A stretch of 64,000 nt of DNA, from assembly GCA_017620335.1 (NCBI GenBank), contig JAFZQO010000006.1, forward strand, positions 78,650 to 142,649, given 5' to 3'. This document shows positions 33,406 to 42,663 of this stretch, piece after piece. This DNA comes from Bacteroidales bacterium (lineage in GTDB: Bacteria > Bacteroidota > Bacteroidia > Bacteroidales > UBA932). The notes beneath the pieces were generated by a model, which was given only the letters and a program-made list of their open reading frames with translations, ran no database searches and was not told the origin of the DNA. The position numbers and the translations under genes are program-made. Position 1 is the first letter of the stretch. The number at the start of each line of letters is the position of its first letter.

Positions 33406-36342
33406 ATGGAAAGCAGCACGACATTGATGTCCAGGCGTATCCGCAGTATCCTGCTGATATGCAACAGTTACGACAGCTTCTCCCTTGAGGAGGATGGACG
33501 TATAGAAACGCAGATCGCGCAGGAGTACGCGGAGCTGGGTCTGAGCAACCCGCCGCAGATCCGGAGGGTGGAGACCACCGCCGAAGCGCTCACCCTCTTC
33601 GAGGGCGGCGAGCGCTTCGACCTGGTCATCACCATGTATTACGTGGGGGAGATCAATGTCTTCGAGTTTTCGGAGAAAGCGAAGGGGTACGATCCGGACA
33701 TGCCGATCGTACTCCTTTCGTCGTTCTCCAGGGAGGTTTACCGCAAGATCGAGTCCTTCGGGCGTTCCGGCATCGACTACGTCTTCTGCTGGAACAATTC
33801 CACGGACCTCATCATCGCCATCATCAAGCTCCTGGAGGACCGGATCAACGCCGAGGACGACATCCTGGGCGGGGGAGTGCAGGGCATACTCCTGGTGGAG
33901 GATTCCATCCGCTATTATTCCACCTACCTGCCCGCGCTCTACCGCATGGTGCTGCAGCAGAACAAGGAGTCCATCAAGGACACCCTGAACGAGCAGCAGC
34001 AGATCGCGCGGAAGCGGGCCAGGCCCAAGATCCTGATGGCCACGAACTACGAAGACGCGGTCGCGCTGTACGAGAAATACAAGACCAACCTGCTCGGTGT
34101 CATAACCGACGTGGGCTTCGTCCTGCACAAGGACGACAAATCCTCCGACGAGAAGATCGACGCCGGAGTGGACCTCTGCCGAATGATACGCGCAGACAAT
34201 CCCCGCATGCCCATACTCATGCAGTCCTCCCAGGAGAGCATGAGGGTCGTGGCGAAGGGGCTGGGCGTTGGATTCATCCGCAAGTCCTCCAAGATGCTCC
34301 TTCAGGAGCTCGAGGAATACATAGAGCGCGAGTTCGGCTTCGGTGACTTCGTCGCCGTCGATCCCGCCACCGGTGTGGAGATAGGCCGTGCGAGGGACCT
34401 CTACGAGTTTGAGAACCTCTTGCGCACGATACCCCCGACCGTTTTCCGGGCCCTCGCGGACAAGAACTATCTGTCCAAGTGGCTCTATTCCAGGGGTATA
34501 TTCAAGCTTGGAAGGGCTCTCAACCCCGTCCGCTCCGAGGACTATGCCGACGTGGAGACGCACAGGGCGTATGACCTCAAGGTCATCCACGACTACCGCA
34601 TTTCCCAGGCTCTCGGCGTCGTTGCGGCCTTCAATCCCGCGACCTTCAACGACACCATCTGGTTCTCGCGCCTCGGTACGGGATCCATCGGCGGCAAGGC
34701 CCGCGGCCTGGCTTTCCTGAACAACATCCTCGAAAAATACAACCTCTACGACCAGTGGGAGGACGTGCATGTCATGGTGCCGCGCACCCTGGTCATCACG
34801 ACCGACTGGTTCGACCGCTTCATCCATGAGAACGGCCTGAAATACGTCATCGACTCGGACATGAGCGACAGCGACCTGCTGTCCGAATTCGTATCCTCCA
34901 ACCTCCCGAAGGAGCTTATGGATTCACTCAAGGCCTTCATCAAGGTTGTCCGCAAGCCTCTAGCCGTACGTTCCTCGTCGCGTCTGGAAGATTCCTACCA
35001 TCAGCCGTTCGCGGGTGTATATTCGACTTACATGCTTCCTTGGGCCGACCATACCGGCCAGCAGCTCAGGCTCCTCTCCAAGGCCATAAAGAGCGTCTAT
35101 GCCAGCGTTTTCTTCTCCGCCGCCAAGAGCTATATCCTTTCCTCCGGCAACGTCATCTCCGAGGAGAAGATGGCCATCGTCATCCAGGAGGTCTGCGGCA
35201 GCGAGGACCACGGTTATTTCTTCCCGACCGTGTCGGGAGTGGCCCGCTCGATCAACTTCTATCCCGTCGGTCACGAGACCGCCGAGGACGGCATCGTAAA
35301 GGTCGCCTACGGCCTCGGAAAGGCCGTCGTGGACGGCGAGCAGGTACTCCGTTTCTCCCCGAAATATCCCAAGCACGCCCTCCAGGTTTCGACTCCGGAA
35401 CTGGTCATGACAGACACGCAGAAGTCTATGCTTGCGCTGAGCATGAGCCCGGAGCGCTTCAAGACTTCGGTGGACGAAGCCGTGAACCTCGAGCGGCTCA
35501 ACATCGTGGACTGCTACAAGTTCAGGTCCTTCTCAAAGGTCGTCTCCACCTGGGACTACAGCAACATGCGAATGGTCGATTCCGCGTTCCCTGAGGGACC
35601 GAAGTACATCACCTTCGCCCAGATGCTCAAATACAACACGGTGCCCATAGCCGACATCGTGGACCGTCTCCTGCACATCGCCAAGGACGAAATGAAGTGC
35701 AACGTGGAGATCGAGTTCGCTGCCGACTTCGAGCCGGACGGCAGGGCCCTGTTCAACGTGCTTCAGGTCAGGCCCATTTCTGTCGACACCCGTTTCGCGG
35801 ATGTCAATTGGGATGAGATCGATACGGATGACGCGTTCCTGACTTCAGGCTGCGCCCTCGGCACGGGCTGGGTGGAAGGCGTGCAGGACGTCGTTTATTT
35901 GAAGAAGGACGCCTGGGACGTGCTCAAGACGCATGACATAGCGAGCGAAGTGTCCGCGGTCAATACTCGGATGCTTGAGGAAGGGAAGGGATACATCCTC
36001 ATCGGTTTCGGCCGCTGGGGCACCAGCCAGCCCACTTTGGGCGTTCCGGTGCGCTGGAGCGACATCTCGGAGGCGAAGGCCATCGTGGAGTGCTCGCTGC
36101 CGAACTTCCAGATCGATCCCAGCCAGGGTACGCACTTCTTCCAGAACCTGACATCCTTCAATGTCGGATACATCAACGTCAATCCTTACGCCCATCATGA
36201 GGACAGGCTTGACTTCTCCGTACTCGACGCCATGCCGGCGGTGAGTGAGACGGAGTACCTGCGCCACGTGCGCTTCCAGGACGAACTGCAGGTCTGCATT
36301 GACGGCAAGACCAACAGGGCAATGGTAAAATGCAAAGGATAA
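33406..36342 (+). CDS. Receiver-like domains fused to a PEP synthase/PPDK-type ATP-binding domain; function unknown
   Basis: A 978-residue cytoplasmic protein. Residues ~13-150 look like a degenerate receiver: no acidic pair in [11 protein letters not shown], and Met where phospho-Asp is expected (LVITMYY). Residues ~160-320 look like an intact one (LLVEDS, VITDVGF, Lys in FIRKSSK). From ~420 on is a pyruvate-phosphate-dikinase N-terminal ATP-grasp domain: [29 protein letters not shown], and LQVRPIS near 787. The phosphohistidine (TSH) swivel and PEP/pyruvate barrel of true PPDK/PpsA are absent. It overlaps guaA by 13 bases. Confidence 0.75.
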   Translation: MESSTTLMSRRIRSILLICNSYDSFSLEEDGRIETQIAQEYAELGLSNPPQIRRVETTAEALTLFEGGERFDLVITMYYVGEINVFEFSEKAKGYDPDMPIVLLSSFSREVYRKIESFGRSGIDYVFCWNNSTDLIIAIIKLLEDRINAEDDILGGGVQGILLVEDSIRYYSTYLPALYRMVLQQNKESIKDTLNEQQQIARKRARPKILMATNYEDAVALYEKYKTNLLGVITDVGFVLHKDDKSSDEKIDAGVDLCRMIRADNPRMPILMQSSQESMRVVAKGLGVGFIRKSSKMLLQELEEYIEREFGFGDFVAVDPATGVEIGRARDLYEFENLLRTIPPTVFRALADKNYLSKWLYSRGIFKLGRALNPVRSEDYADVETHRAYDLKVIHDYRISQALGVVAAFNPATFNDTIWFSRLGTGSIGGKARGLAFLNNILEKYNLYDQWEDVHVMVPRTLVITTDWFDRFIHENGLKYVIDSDMSDSDLLSEFVSSNLPKELMDSLKAFIKVVRKPLAVRSSSRLEDSYHQPFAGVYSTYMLPWADHTGQQLRLLSKAIKSVYASVFFSAAKSYILSSGNVISEEKMAIVIQEVCGSEDHGYFFPTVSGVARSINFYPVGHETAEDGIVKVAYGLGKAVVDGEQVLRFSPKYPKHALQVSTPELVMTDTQKSMLALSMSPERFKTSVDEAVNLERLNIVDCYKFRSFSKVVSTWDYSNMRMVDSAFPEGPKYITFAQMLKYNTVPIADIVDRLLHIAKDEMKCNVEIEFAADFEPDGRALFNVLQVRPISVDTRFADVNWDEIDTDDAFLTSGCALGTGWVEGVQDVVYLKKDAWDVLKTHDIASEVSAVNTRMLEEGKGYILIGFGRWGTSQPTLGVPVRWSDISEAKAIVECSLPNFQIDPSQGTHFFQNLTSFNVGYINVNPYAHHEDRLDFSVLDAMPAVSETEYLRHVRFQDELQVCIDGKTNRAMVKCKG

Positions 36343-37850
36343 TCATCCTCGATTTCGGGTCCCAGACGACCCAGCTTATTGGCAGGCGCGTACGCGAACT
36401 GCATACTTTCTGCGAAATACTCCCTTACGACAAGTATCCCTCCGACGACTCGGACGTGATCGGCGTGATTCTCAGCGGCTCCCCGCTGAGCGTGTATGCG
36501 CCGGACGCGGCCAGGCCCGACTTGTCGGGCTTCCTGGGCCGCCTGCCGGTGCTCGGCATCTGCTACGGCGCCCAACTTCTCAGCTACAGCCTCGGCGGCC
36601 TCGTCGAGCCCGTCGGGACGCGCGAGTACGGCCGTGCTGAGCTGTCCTCCATCGACCCTTCCTGCCCGCTTTTCAGCGGCATCAAGGCCCCTTCGCAGGT
36701 ATGGATGAGCCATGGGGATACCATTACCCGGCTGCCTGAAGGATATAAGGTTACGGCGTCCACCGAGAGCGTCCGGTTCGCGGCGTTCGAGGCATCCGAC
36801 GCGCCCGTGTGGGGCGTGCAGTTCCACCCTGAGGTTATGCACACCACCGAGGGCGCGCGTCTCCTGGAAAACTTCGTCGTGGGCATCTGCGGCAGCCGCC
36901 GCGAATGGACTCCCGACTCGTTCGTTGAGAGCTCCGTGCAGGAGCTCCGCACCATGCTAGGGAACGACAAGGTCGTCCTCGGCCTGAGCGGCGGCGTGGA
37001 TTCGTCCGTTGCGGCCGTGCTCCTGAACCGCGCCATAGGCAGCAATCTCACCTGCATCTTCGTCAACCACGGCCTTCTGCGCAAGCACGAGTTCGAGGAT
37101 GTCATGGAGGACTATAAGGGCTTGGGGCTCAACGTCATAGGCGTGGACGCATCGGAATCTTTCCTGTCGGAACTGGCAGGGGAGGCGGACCCGGAGCGCA
37201 AGCGCAAGATCATAGGCAGGAAGTTCGTCGAGGTCTTCAACGCCGAGGCGGCGAAGATCGAGGGTGCCCGCTGGCTCGCCCAGGGCACCATCTATCCCGA
37301 CCGCATCGAGAGTAGTAATATCACCGGCAAGGTCATCAAGAGCCACCACAACGTCGGCGGCCTCCCGAAGGAGATGAAGCTGAAACTGTGCGAGCCCTTG
37401 AAATGGCTGTTCAAGGATGAGGTCCGTGCTGTCGGCCTCAGCCTCAGGATGCCGCGCAGGATGGTGTTCAGGCATCCTTTCCCGGGTCCGGGACTCGCGG
37501 TACGCATCCTCGGGGACATCACACCTGAGAAGGTGCGCATACTGCAGGACGTGGACGACATCTTCATGAGAGGCCTGCGTGACAACGGCCTTTACGAAAA
37601 GGTCTGGCAGGCCGGGGCCATCCTCCTTCCGGTCCGGACGGTCGGCGTTATGGGCGACGAGCGCACCTACGACAGGGCTGTCGTGCTGCGCGCGGTGACC
37701 AGCTCGGACGCCATGACCGCCGACTGGGCTGACCTCCCGGTCGGCTTCATGAGGAATATCAGCAATGAGATTATCAACAAGGTGAAGGGCGTCAACAGAG
37801 TATGTTACGACATCTCCTCCAAACCCCCGGCAACCATAGAATGGGAATAG
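36330..37850 (+). CDS. guaA: GMP synthase (glutamine-hydrolysing)
   Basis: Amination of XMP to GMP, 506 residues. The N-terminal class I glutaminase has [12 protein letters not shown] with catalytic Cys near residue 76, and the partner His-Glu in FHPEVMHT. The ATP pyrophosphatase domain has the PP-loop [14 protein letters not shown] near 215. The C-terminal dimerisation domain ends KPPATIEWE, as in the family. It depends on glutamine made by glnN upstream. Start overlaps the preceding gene; glmS begins 3 bases after its stop. Confidence 0.97.
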   Translation: MQRIIILDFGSQTTQLIGRRVRELHTFCEILPYDKYPSDDSDVIGVILSGSPLSVYAPDAARPDLSGFLGRLPVLGICYGAQLLSYSLGGLVEPVGTREYGRAELSSIDPSCPLFSGIKAPSQVWMSHGDTITRLPEGYKVTASTESVRFAAFEASDAPVWGVQFHPEVMHTTEGARLLENFVVGICGSRREWTPDSFVESSVQELRTMLGNDKVVLGLSGGVDSSVAAVLLNRAIGSNLTCIFVNHGLLRKHEFEDVMEDYKGLGLNVIGVDASESFLSELAGEADPERKRKIIGRKFVEVFNAEAAKIEGARWLAQGTIYPDRIESSNITGKVIKSHHNVGGLPKEMKLKLCEPLKWLFKDEVRAVGLSLRMPRRMVFRHPFPGPGLAVRILGDITPEKVRILQDVDDIFMRGLRDNGLYEKVWQAGAILLPVRTVGVMGDERTYDRAVVLRAVTSSDAMTADWADLPVGFMRNISNEIINKVKGVNRVCYDISSKPPATIEWE

Positions 37851-37853
37851 CTT

Positions 37854-39698
37854 ATGTGCGGAATCGTAGGATATATAGGTGACAGGCAGGCTTGCCCGAT
37901 CCTGGTGAAGGGCCTCAAGAGGCTCGAATACAGAGGATACGACAGTGCCGGAGTGGCCCTGGTGGGGGAGGACGGCTCCCTGAACGTTTACAAGTGCAAG
38001 GGAAAGATCAGCGCCCTGGAGCATTTCCTTGAGGACAAGGACACCCGCGGCACGATAGGCATCGCCCATACGCGCTGGGCCACCCATGGGGAGCCCAACG
38101 ACACCAATGCACACCCCCATTTCTCTTCCGACGGGAAGATTGCGATGATCCACAACGGCATCATCGAGAATTACCGCGTGCTGAAGGAGGCGCTTTCCGC
38201 CGAGGGAGTGGTTTTCCGCAGTGAGACCGATTCTGAAGTGCTGGTCAATCTCATCGAGTATGTGCGCGTAACTGAAGGCTGTTCCCTTGAAGAGGCGGTG
38301 CGTCTAGCCCTCAAGAAGGCCGTGGGAGCCTATGCTATCGCCGTCATTGAGCAGTGCAACCGCGACAGGATCATCGCCGCCCGCCAGAGCAGCCCTATGG
38401 CCATTGGCGTGGGTAAAGGGGAGTATTTCATCAGCTCCGACGCTTCTTCCATTGTCGAATACACCCATGAAATAGTCTATGTCGAGGACGGCGAGATAGC
38501 CGTCATCGAGCGCGGCAAACCCCTGCAGCTCATCACTTTGGAGAACCAGGAGGCGGATGTCAAGATCACTACTCTGGATATCTCCATCTCCGACCTGGAG
38601 AAGGGAGGCTATCCCACATTCATGCTCAAGGAGATCAACGAGCAGCCCCGCACCATCGTCGACTGCATCAGGGGACGCGTGAATTCCGAGAGCGGACACG
38701 TCATCCTTTCCGGAATCCGGGACAATATCGACCGCTGGTTGGCGGCCCGTCGTGTCATATTCGTCGCGTGCGGCACTTCGTGGCATGCCTCGCTTATCGG
38801 CAAGCAGCTCTTCGAGAACATCTGCCGCATTCCCGCCGAGGTGGAGTACGCGTCGGAATTCCGCTATCGCAACCCTGTCCTTTATCCTGACGACGTGGTA
38901 ATCGCCGTGTCGCAGTCCGGCGAGACCGCAGACACGCTGGCGGCCATCACGCTTGCGCGGAAGGCTGGAGCGTTCGTTTACGGCATCTGCAACGTCATTG
39001 GCTCGAGCATAGCGCGTGCGACCGACAGCGGTACTTACGTTCACGTAGGCCCCGAGATCGGCGTCGCCTCGACCAAGGCCTTCACCGGACAGGTCACGGT
39101 CATGGCCATGATGGCGCTGACCATAGCCGAGCGCAAGGGGACTGTCTCCGGCGATTATTATGAAGAAGTGGCACAGGGCCTGCTCGGCCTTCCTGCGAAA
39201 CTGAAGGAGGTCCTGGAACTGAGCGGCCAGGTCGCGGACCTCGCCAAGATATTCACCTACGCGCACAACTTCATCTATCTCGGGCGCGGTTACAACTATC
39301 CTACTGCCCTCGAGGGAGCGCTCAAGCTCAAGGAAATCAGCTATATACATGCGGAAGGCTATCCGGCCGCAGAGATGAAGCACGGTCCTATCGCGCTCAT
39401 CGACGCGGAGATGCCGACGGTCGCCATCGTCACTCCTGACGTGACTTATGAAAAGACTCTGAGCAACATCGAGGAAGTCAAGGCCCGCGGCGGAAAGGTC
39501 ATCGCCGTCATGGCGAAAGGCGACGAGACCGTCCGCAGGATCGCGGACTATGTCATCGAGGTCCCTGCCACGACAGACTGCCTGATGCCGATCATCGTGT
39601 CCGTCCCCCTCCAGCTTCTCGCGTATTACATCGCGGTTTACAAGGGTCGCAACGTCGACCAGCCCCGCAACCTCGCCAAATCAGTGACAGTCGAGTAG
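37854..39698 (+). CDS. glmS: Glutamine-fructose-6-phosphate aminotransferase (isomerizing)
   Basis: Makes glucosamine-6-phosphate, the entry to amino-sugar and cell-wall synthesis. It has 614 residues. The mature N-terminus is MCGIVGYIGD with Cys2 as the glutaminase nucleophile, followed by RLEYRGYDSAGV and HTRWATHG. Two SIS domains form the isomerase, with CGTSWHA near residue 304, SQSGETADT near 350, and the C-terminal RNVDQPRNLAKSVTVE. A glmS ribozyme would sit upstream, but only 3 bases separate it from guaA, so none is present. Confidence 0.97.
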   Translation: MCGIVGYIGDRQACPILVKGLKRLEYRGYDSAGVALVGEDGSLNVYKCKGKISALEHFLEDKDTRGTIGIAHTRWATHGEPNDTNAHPHFSSDGKIAMIHNGIIENYRVLKEALSAEGVVFRSETDSEVLVNLIEYVRVTEGCSLEEAVRLALKKAVGAYAIAVIEQCNRDRIIAARQSSPMAIGVGKGEYFISSDASSIVEYTHEIVYVEDGEIAVIERGKPLQLITLENQEADVKITTLDISISDLEKGGYPTFMLKEINEQPRTIVDCIRGRVNSESGHVILSGIRDNIDRWLAARRVIFVACGTSWHASLIGKQLFENICRIPAEVEYASEFRYRNPVLYPDDVVIAVSQSGETADTLAAITLARKAGAFVYGICNVIGSSIARATDSGTYVHVGPEIGVASTKAFTGQVTVMAMMALTIAERKGTVSGDYYEEVAQGLLGLPAKLKEVLELSGQVADLAKIFTYAHNFIYLGRGYNYPTALEGALKLKEISYIHAEGYPAAEMKHGPIALIDAEMPTVAIVTPDVTYEKTLSNIEEVKARGGKVIAVMAKGDETVRRIADYVIEVPATTDCLMPIIVSVPLQLLAYYIAVYKGRNVDQPRNLAKSVTVE

Positions 39699-39766
39699 TC
39701 TCCACCATATTGCGGCCTTGCTTCGTAATCCCTTTGCATCGCCCATCTTTTTTCCCTTGCCCCAGC

Positions 39767-39957
39767 CAAACGGGCCCGGGGGATGGAGGTTCCGGGCCCG
39801 AACTAGGGGTTTGGGGGGCAAATGGGCCTGGGAAAGGCTATTTTGGGCCCGAACTAAGTGTTTGGGGGGGCATGTGGGCCCAATAAAGGGGATTTCGGGC
39901 CCGAAACGGGGTTTTTGTGACAAAACGGGCCTGGGATGAGAATTCTGGGGCCCGTTT
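39767..39957 (+). repeat. ~52-bp palindromic tandem array, left part
   Basis: Imperfect units at 39767-39818, 39819-39870 and 39871-39920, plus a partial one at 39921-39957. Each runs CAAA-YGGGCC-...-CGGGCCCGAA-...-GTTTGGGG. Within a unit GGGCC(T/C)G pairs with CGGGCCC across a ~15-20-base loop. It lies between the glmS stop and the RAYT stop and continues in the same phase and orientation at 40982, beyond the RAYT gene. Confidence 0.85.
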
Positions 39958-40884
39958 TCAGCCTGAAACGAAGAGGCCTTCAATGAGCGAGAGGTCGAGT
40001 TTCAACATACGGGATATTTGTTTCGCGTTGGCGTTGTATTCGTAATGCAGTTTCCTGGCGACATCAATCTTAGCTTGAGCCGGCAGGAGATTGGGGCGTC
40101 CTGCGTTGTAATGTTCGCGGCAGATTTCCAGAACGATTGAGTAAAGGTCATCGTCAGTGTAGTAGACGCTTTCGCCGATCTCCTTCGCGATTTCTTTCAT
40201 GTTTTCCATGTTTCTGGATAGAGTGGAGAAATAATGACGGGCATTCCTGAACAGGCCCTCGGCAGAGGCAATGTCGCAGAAGGTCGGGGGAGGGATTGAT
40301 CCGTCCATGAACGGTCTTCCTGCAAAACCGTCTAATTTGTGCGTATGGTAACTGTCCCGGATGAATGTCTTCGGGATGGTGCTGCGGCAGTCCTTAAATC
40401 TTCGTTTTGCGTCCGGATTGAAGAAGAACCTGTTGGCACCCCAGGGGTAATTGAACGGAGTGGAGTCTCGATGGACCAGGAAGCCGTTGCGGTTGTTGTA
40501 GGCGATGACATTGCGGATATCGCGGAGGGATTCTATCTCCCTGAGCTTGAAATCCCATTCGTTCAAGGTGCCCGATCTGCCTTTGGAGACAAGGTAATTG
40601 TCGAGGTATTTCCTGAGCATTGCAAACATTTCATCGATGTCATTTTCAGGGCCCGCGATGGTTATGTGGAGATGATTGCTCATCCACTGGAAGGTGAGGA
40701 TGCGTACGGAGGGAAAGCTGAGTGCGCAGATTGCCAGAAGGGTCATGGCAGCGCAGTAGTCCTCTTTCGTGACAAGGATAACGGGATGATTTTCTGGCGT
40801 GTAGAGGTGCCAGCATGGGCCGAGCTGGCGGAAGATGAATTCACAGCGGGTTTCTTCGGAGGAAAAGGAGTTATTCATAGTCAT
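39958..40884 (-). CDS. REP-associated tyrosine transposase (RAYT, Y1/HUH family) with C-terminal helix-turn-helix
   Basis: A 308-residue protein. The HUH motif is in WMSNHLHITIAG (about residue 70). The catalytic Tyr is probably in AYNNRNGFLV (about 130), followed by FNYPWGANRFFF; together these correspond to the family's Y.HxNPv.aG...dYpWSSy pattern. The last ~45 residues (ARKLHYEYNANAKQISRMLKL) look like a helix-turn-helix. The gene is flanked on both sides by ~52-bp palindromic repeats, the arrangement expected of a RAYT with its REP substrate. Confidence 0.82.
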   Translation of the reverse strand: MTMNNSFSSEETRCEFIFRQLGPCWHLYTPENHPVILVTKEDYCAAMTLLAICALSFPSVRILTFQWMSNHLHITIAGPENDIDEMFAMLRKYLDNYLVSKGRSGTLNEWDFKLREIESLRDIRNVIAYNNRNGFLVHRDSTPFNYPWGANRFFFNPDAKRRFKDCRSTIPKTFIRDSYHTHKLDGFAGRPFMDGSIPPPTFCDIASAEGLFRNARHYFSTLSRNMENMKEIAKEIGESVYYTDDDLYSIVLEICREHYNAGRPNLLPAQAKIDVARKLHYEYNANAKQISRMLKLDLSLIEGLFVSG

Positions 40885-40926
40885 CTGTTTTGCCCAAGAT
40901 AACGACTATTTGTGGACAGGATAATC

Positions 40927-40962
40927 AAAAAGATATTTTTCCGAAGGGGAATATATCTTTTT
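40927..40962. repeat. Inverted repeat upstream of the RAYT gene
   Basis: AAAAAGATAT (40927-40936) and ATATCTTTTT (40953-40962) are perfectly complementary, with a further TTCC/GGAA pairing inside. It lies between the RAYT start codon and the right repeat array. It could be a transposon-end palindrome, an operator or a terminator. Confidence 0.65.
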
Positions 40963-40981
40963 ATATGTTTTTTCTGAATTA

Positions 40982-41105
40982 GTTATTCTGGGGCGAACTG
41001 AGTGTTTTGTGGCAAACGGGCATGGGGAGGGCGATTCCAGGCCCGAAATGAGGGTTTTGGGAGTAAATGGGCCTGGGAATAGCGATTTCGGGCCCGAAAG
41101 GAGGG
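40982..41105 (+). repeat. ~52-bp palindromic tandem array, right part
   Basis: Partial unit 40982-41012, then units 41013-41063 and 41064-41105, same orientation as the left array. ATTCTGGGG occurs at both inner borders (39942-39950 and 40985-40993), at the same position within the unit. The array ends flush against the stop codon of the flavodiiron gene. Confidence 0.85.
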
Positions 41106-42290
41106 CTAGGCGAGGAGGGCGTCGGCGAGGGCTTCGAGCGCGGGGAGGTCGGTAGATTTCATGCAGCTGCGGATGGTGACGACGGGGCCGACGAGCTCGA
41201 CGTCCTTCATTGCAGCGACCATCTCTTTCATCACACGTGCTGCCGAAGGGGCCCATGAGCCGTTCTCCACAAGAGCGACTCGGCGTTTGGAGTAACCCTT
41301 TATCTGAAGCCTGTGAATGAACTCATACATAGGTGTAAAGAGTCCTGCATCATATGAGGATGCGGCGAGAACCATCGTAGGGTAGCGGAAGGCGTCCTCG
41401 ACGTTTTCCGCGACGTCTGAGCGGCAGAGGTCGCTGACCACGACCTTCTTCGCACCCTTGGCGCGGAGTATCTCCGCGAGCTTTTCCGCGGCCGCGAGGG
41501 TGCCTCCGTGGATGGATGCGCAGGCTATGAAGATACCCTCAGACTCGGGAGCGTATCGGCTCCAGGTGTCGTACAGCGAGACGTAATCGCCCAGGTTGTC
41601 CTCGAGGACGGGACCGTGGAGCGGGCGGATGGTCATTACCGGCAGGCCGGCTAGCTTCTTCAGGAGAGCCTGGACCTGGGCGCCGTATTTCCCGACGATA
41701 TTGAAATAATACCTTCTGCCCTCGCAGGCCCAGTCATCGTCGTCGCGGCCGTAGAAGCCGCACTTGGACAGCGCGCCGAACTTGCCGAAGGCGTCGGCGC
41801 TGTAAAGTGCGCCGTCGGCCGCGTCGAAGGAGACCATGACCTCGGGCCAGTGCACCATCGGGGCGGCGAAGAAACGCAGGCTGTGCTCTCCGAGCTCCAG
41901 CACGTCTCCTTCCTTGACGGTCATGGTACGTCCCTCCAGATCTATGCCCTCGAAGAACTGGCCAAGCATCTGGATGGCCTTGGCGCTGGCCACGAGGACA
42001 AGGCCGGGATAGGCTTCGAGCGCCCAGGCTATGAGCGCGGAGTGGTCGGGTTCCATGTGATGCACAACCAGGTAATCGGGCTTGCGGCCCTCGAGCGCCT
42101 CGGCCAGATTGGCTTTCCACTCCTCGCCCTTGCGGGCGTCCGTGGTATCCATGACGGCCACCTTGCCGTCAAGGATTACGTATGAATTGTAAGACATGCC
42201 TTCCGGCACGACATACTGGCTTTCAAAAAGGTCGAGGTCGAGGTCGTCGACGCCGATATACTTGACTTTGGGATTGAGAGCTACGGTCAT
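41106..42290 (-). CDS. Flavodiiron protein (FprA-type A flavoprotein)
   Basis: Reduces O2 to water (or NO to N2O) with electrons from rubredoxin, protecting anaerobes. It has 394 residues. The N-terminal metallo-beta-lactamase domain carries the diiron ligands HMEPDH near residue 80 and His in MVHWPEVM near 146. The C-terminal flavodoxin domain, from about 250, starts FIACASIHGGT, which binds FMN. The start MTVALNPKVKY was chosen over an upstream in-frame ATG because that extension reads through the -7 box and the 28-bp repeat. Divergent from the rubredoxin gene. Confidence 0.94.
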   Translation of the reverse strand: MTVALNPKVKYIGVDDLDLDLFESQYVVPEGMSYNSYVILDGKVAVMDTTDARKGEEWKANLAEALEGRKPDYLVVHHMEPDHSALIAWALEAYPGLVLVASAKAIQMLGQFFEGIDLEGRTMTVKEGDVLELGEHSLRFFAAPMVHWPEVMVSFDAADGALYSADAFGKFGALSKCGFYGRDDDDWACEGRRYYFNIVGKYGAQVQALLKKLAGLPVMTIRPLHGPVLEDNLGDYVSLYDTWSRYAPESEGIFIACASIHGGTLAAAEKLAEILRAKGAKKVVVSDLCRSDVAENVEDAFRYPTMVLAASSYDAGLFTPMYEFIHRLQIKGYSKRRVALVENGSWAPSAARVMKEMVAAMKDVELVGPVVTIRSCMKSTDLPALEALADALLA

Positions 42291-42310
42291 GATATGCGTT
42301 TTTGAGGTTA

Positions 42311-42318
42311 CAAAGATA
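42311..42318 (-). promoter_or_regulatory. -7 element of the flavodiiron gene
   Basis: TATCTTTG on the minus strand, 20 bases before the ATG; exact TAnnTTTG. It is back-to-back with the rubredoxin promoter. Confidence 0.6.
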
Positions 42319-42327
42319 GCAAACTGT

Positions 42328-42358
42328 TTTGAGAAATCGATTCGGGTGGTTATATTTG
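42328..42358 (+). promoter_or_regulatory. Promoter of the rubredoxin gene
   Basis: TTTG (42328-42331), 19 bases, TATATTTG (42351-42358): an exact Bacteroidota promoter. The resulting ~85-base 5' region includes the 28-bp REP-like repeat. Confidence 0.75.
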
Positions 42359-42374
42359 TAAGGGAGAGGGAAGA

Positions 42375-42402
42375 AGATTCCTTCGCTTCGCTCGGAATGA
42401 CA
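42375..42402 (+). repeat. REP-like 28-bp palindromic repeat, copy 2
   Basis: Identical to the copies at 61472 and 63900. It lies in the 5' untranslated region of the rubredoxin transcript rather than next to a stop codon. Confidence 0.85.
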
Positions 42403-42448
42403 GAGACAATACTCAAACAATAACCTTTAATTCCTAAACAATCGCGTT

Positions 42449-42607
42449 ATGGCAAAGTACGTATGTGACCTGTGCGGCTGGGAGTACGATCCCGAGGCCG
42501 GATATCCTGAAGGAGGCATCGCCCCCGGAACTGCTTGGGAGGATGTTCCCGCAGATTTCGAATGTCCGCTCTGCGGAGCTTCCAAGGAAGAGTTCTCCGA
42601 GGCATAG
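42449..42607 (+). CDS. rub: Rubredoxin
   Basis: A 52-residue one-iron electron carrier. The Fe(Cys)4 ligands are in [15 protein letters not shown] (residues 6 and 9) and [12 protein letters not shown] (residues 39 and 42), with the conserved [15 protein letters not shown] loop between. Likely electron donor to the divergently encoded flavodiiron protein. Confidence 0.96.
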   Translation: MAKYVCDLCGWEYDPEAGYPEGGIAPGTAWEDVPADFECPLCGASKEEFSEA

Positions 42608-42618
42608 ACCCATCTTTG

Positions 42619-42643
42619 ATTCTCCGGCCAAGCGCCGGAGAAT
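42619..42643 (+). terminator. Hairpin after the rubredoxin gene
   Basis: ATTCTCCGGC and GCCGGAGAAT form a perfect 10-bp stem with a 5-base loop, 11 bases after the rubredoxin stop. It lacks a strong T tract, so it may be a terminator or an mRNA-stabilising stem. Confidence 0.55.
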
Positions 42644-42663
42644 TCATTAATCCACAAACGATT

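Noticed and set aside
32041-34827. A 928-codon minus-strand open frame opposite gdhA and the receiver/ATP-grasp gene
   Set aside because: The plus-strand genes are clear family members; the antisense frame is His/Asp/Val/Leu-rich low-complexity sequence typical of GC-rich codon shadows and matches no domain.
37851-37853. glmS ribozyme
   Set aside because: Only 3 bases separate guaA and glmS.
39767-41105. CRISPR array
   Set aside because: The repeating unit fills the whole period, so there are no unique spacers; no cas genes are present and a transposase gene lies inside.
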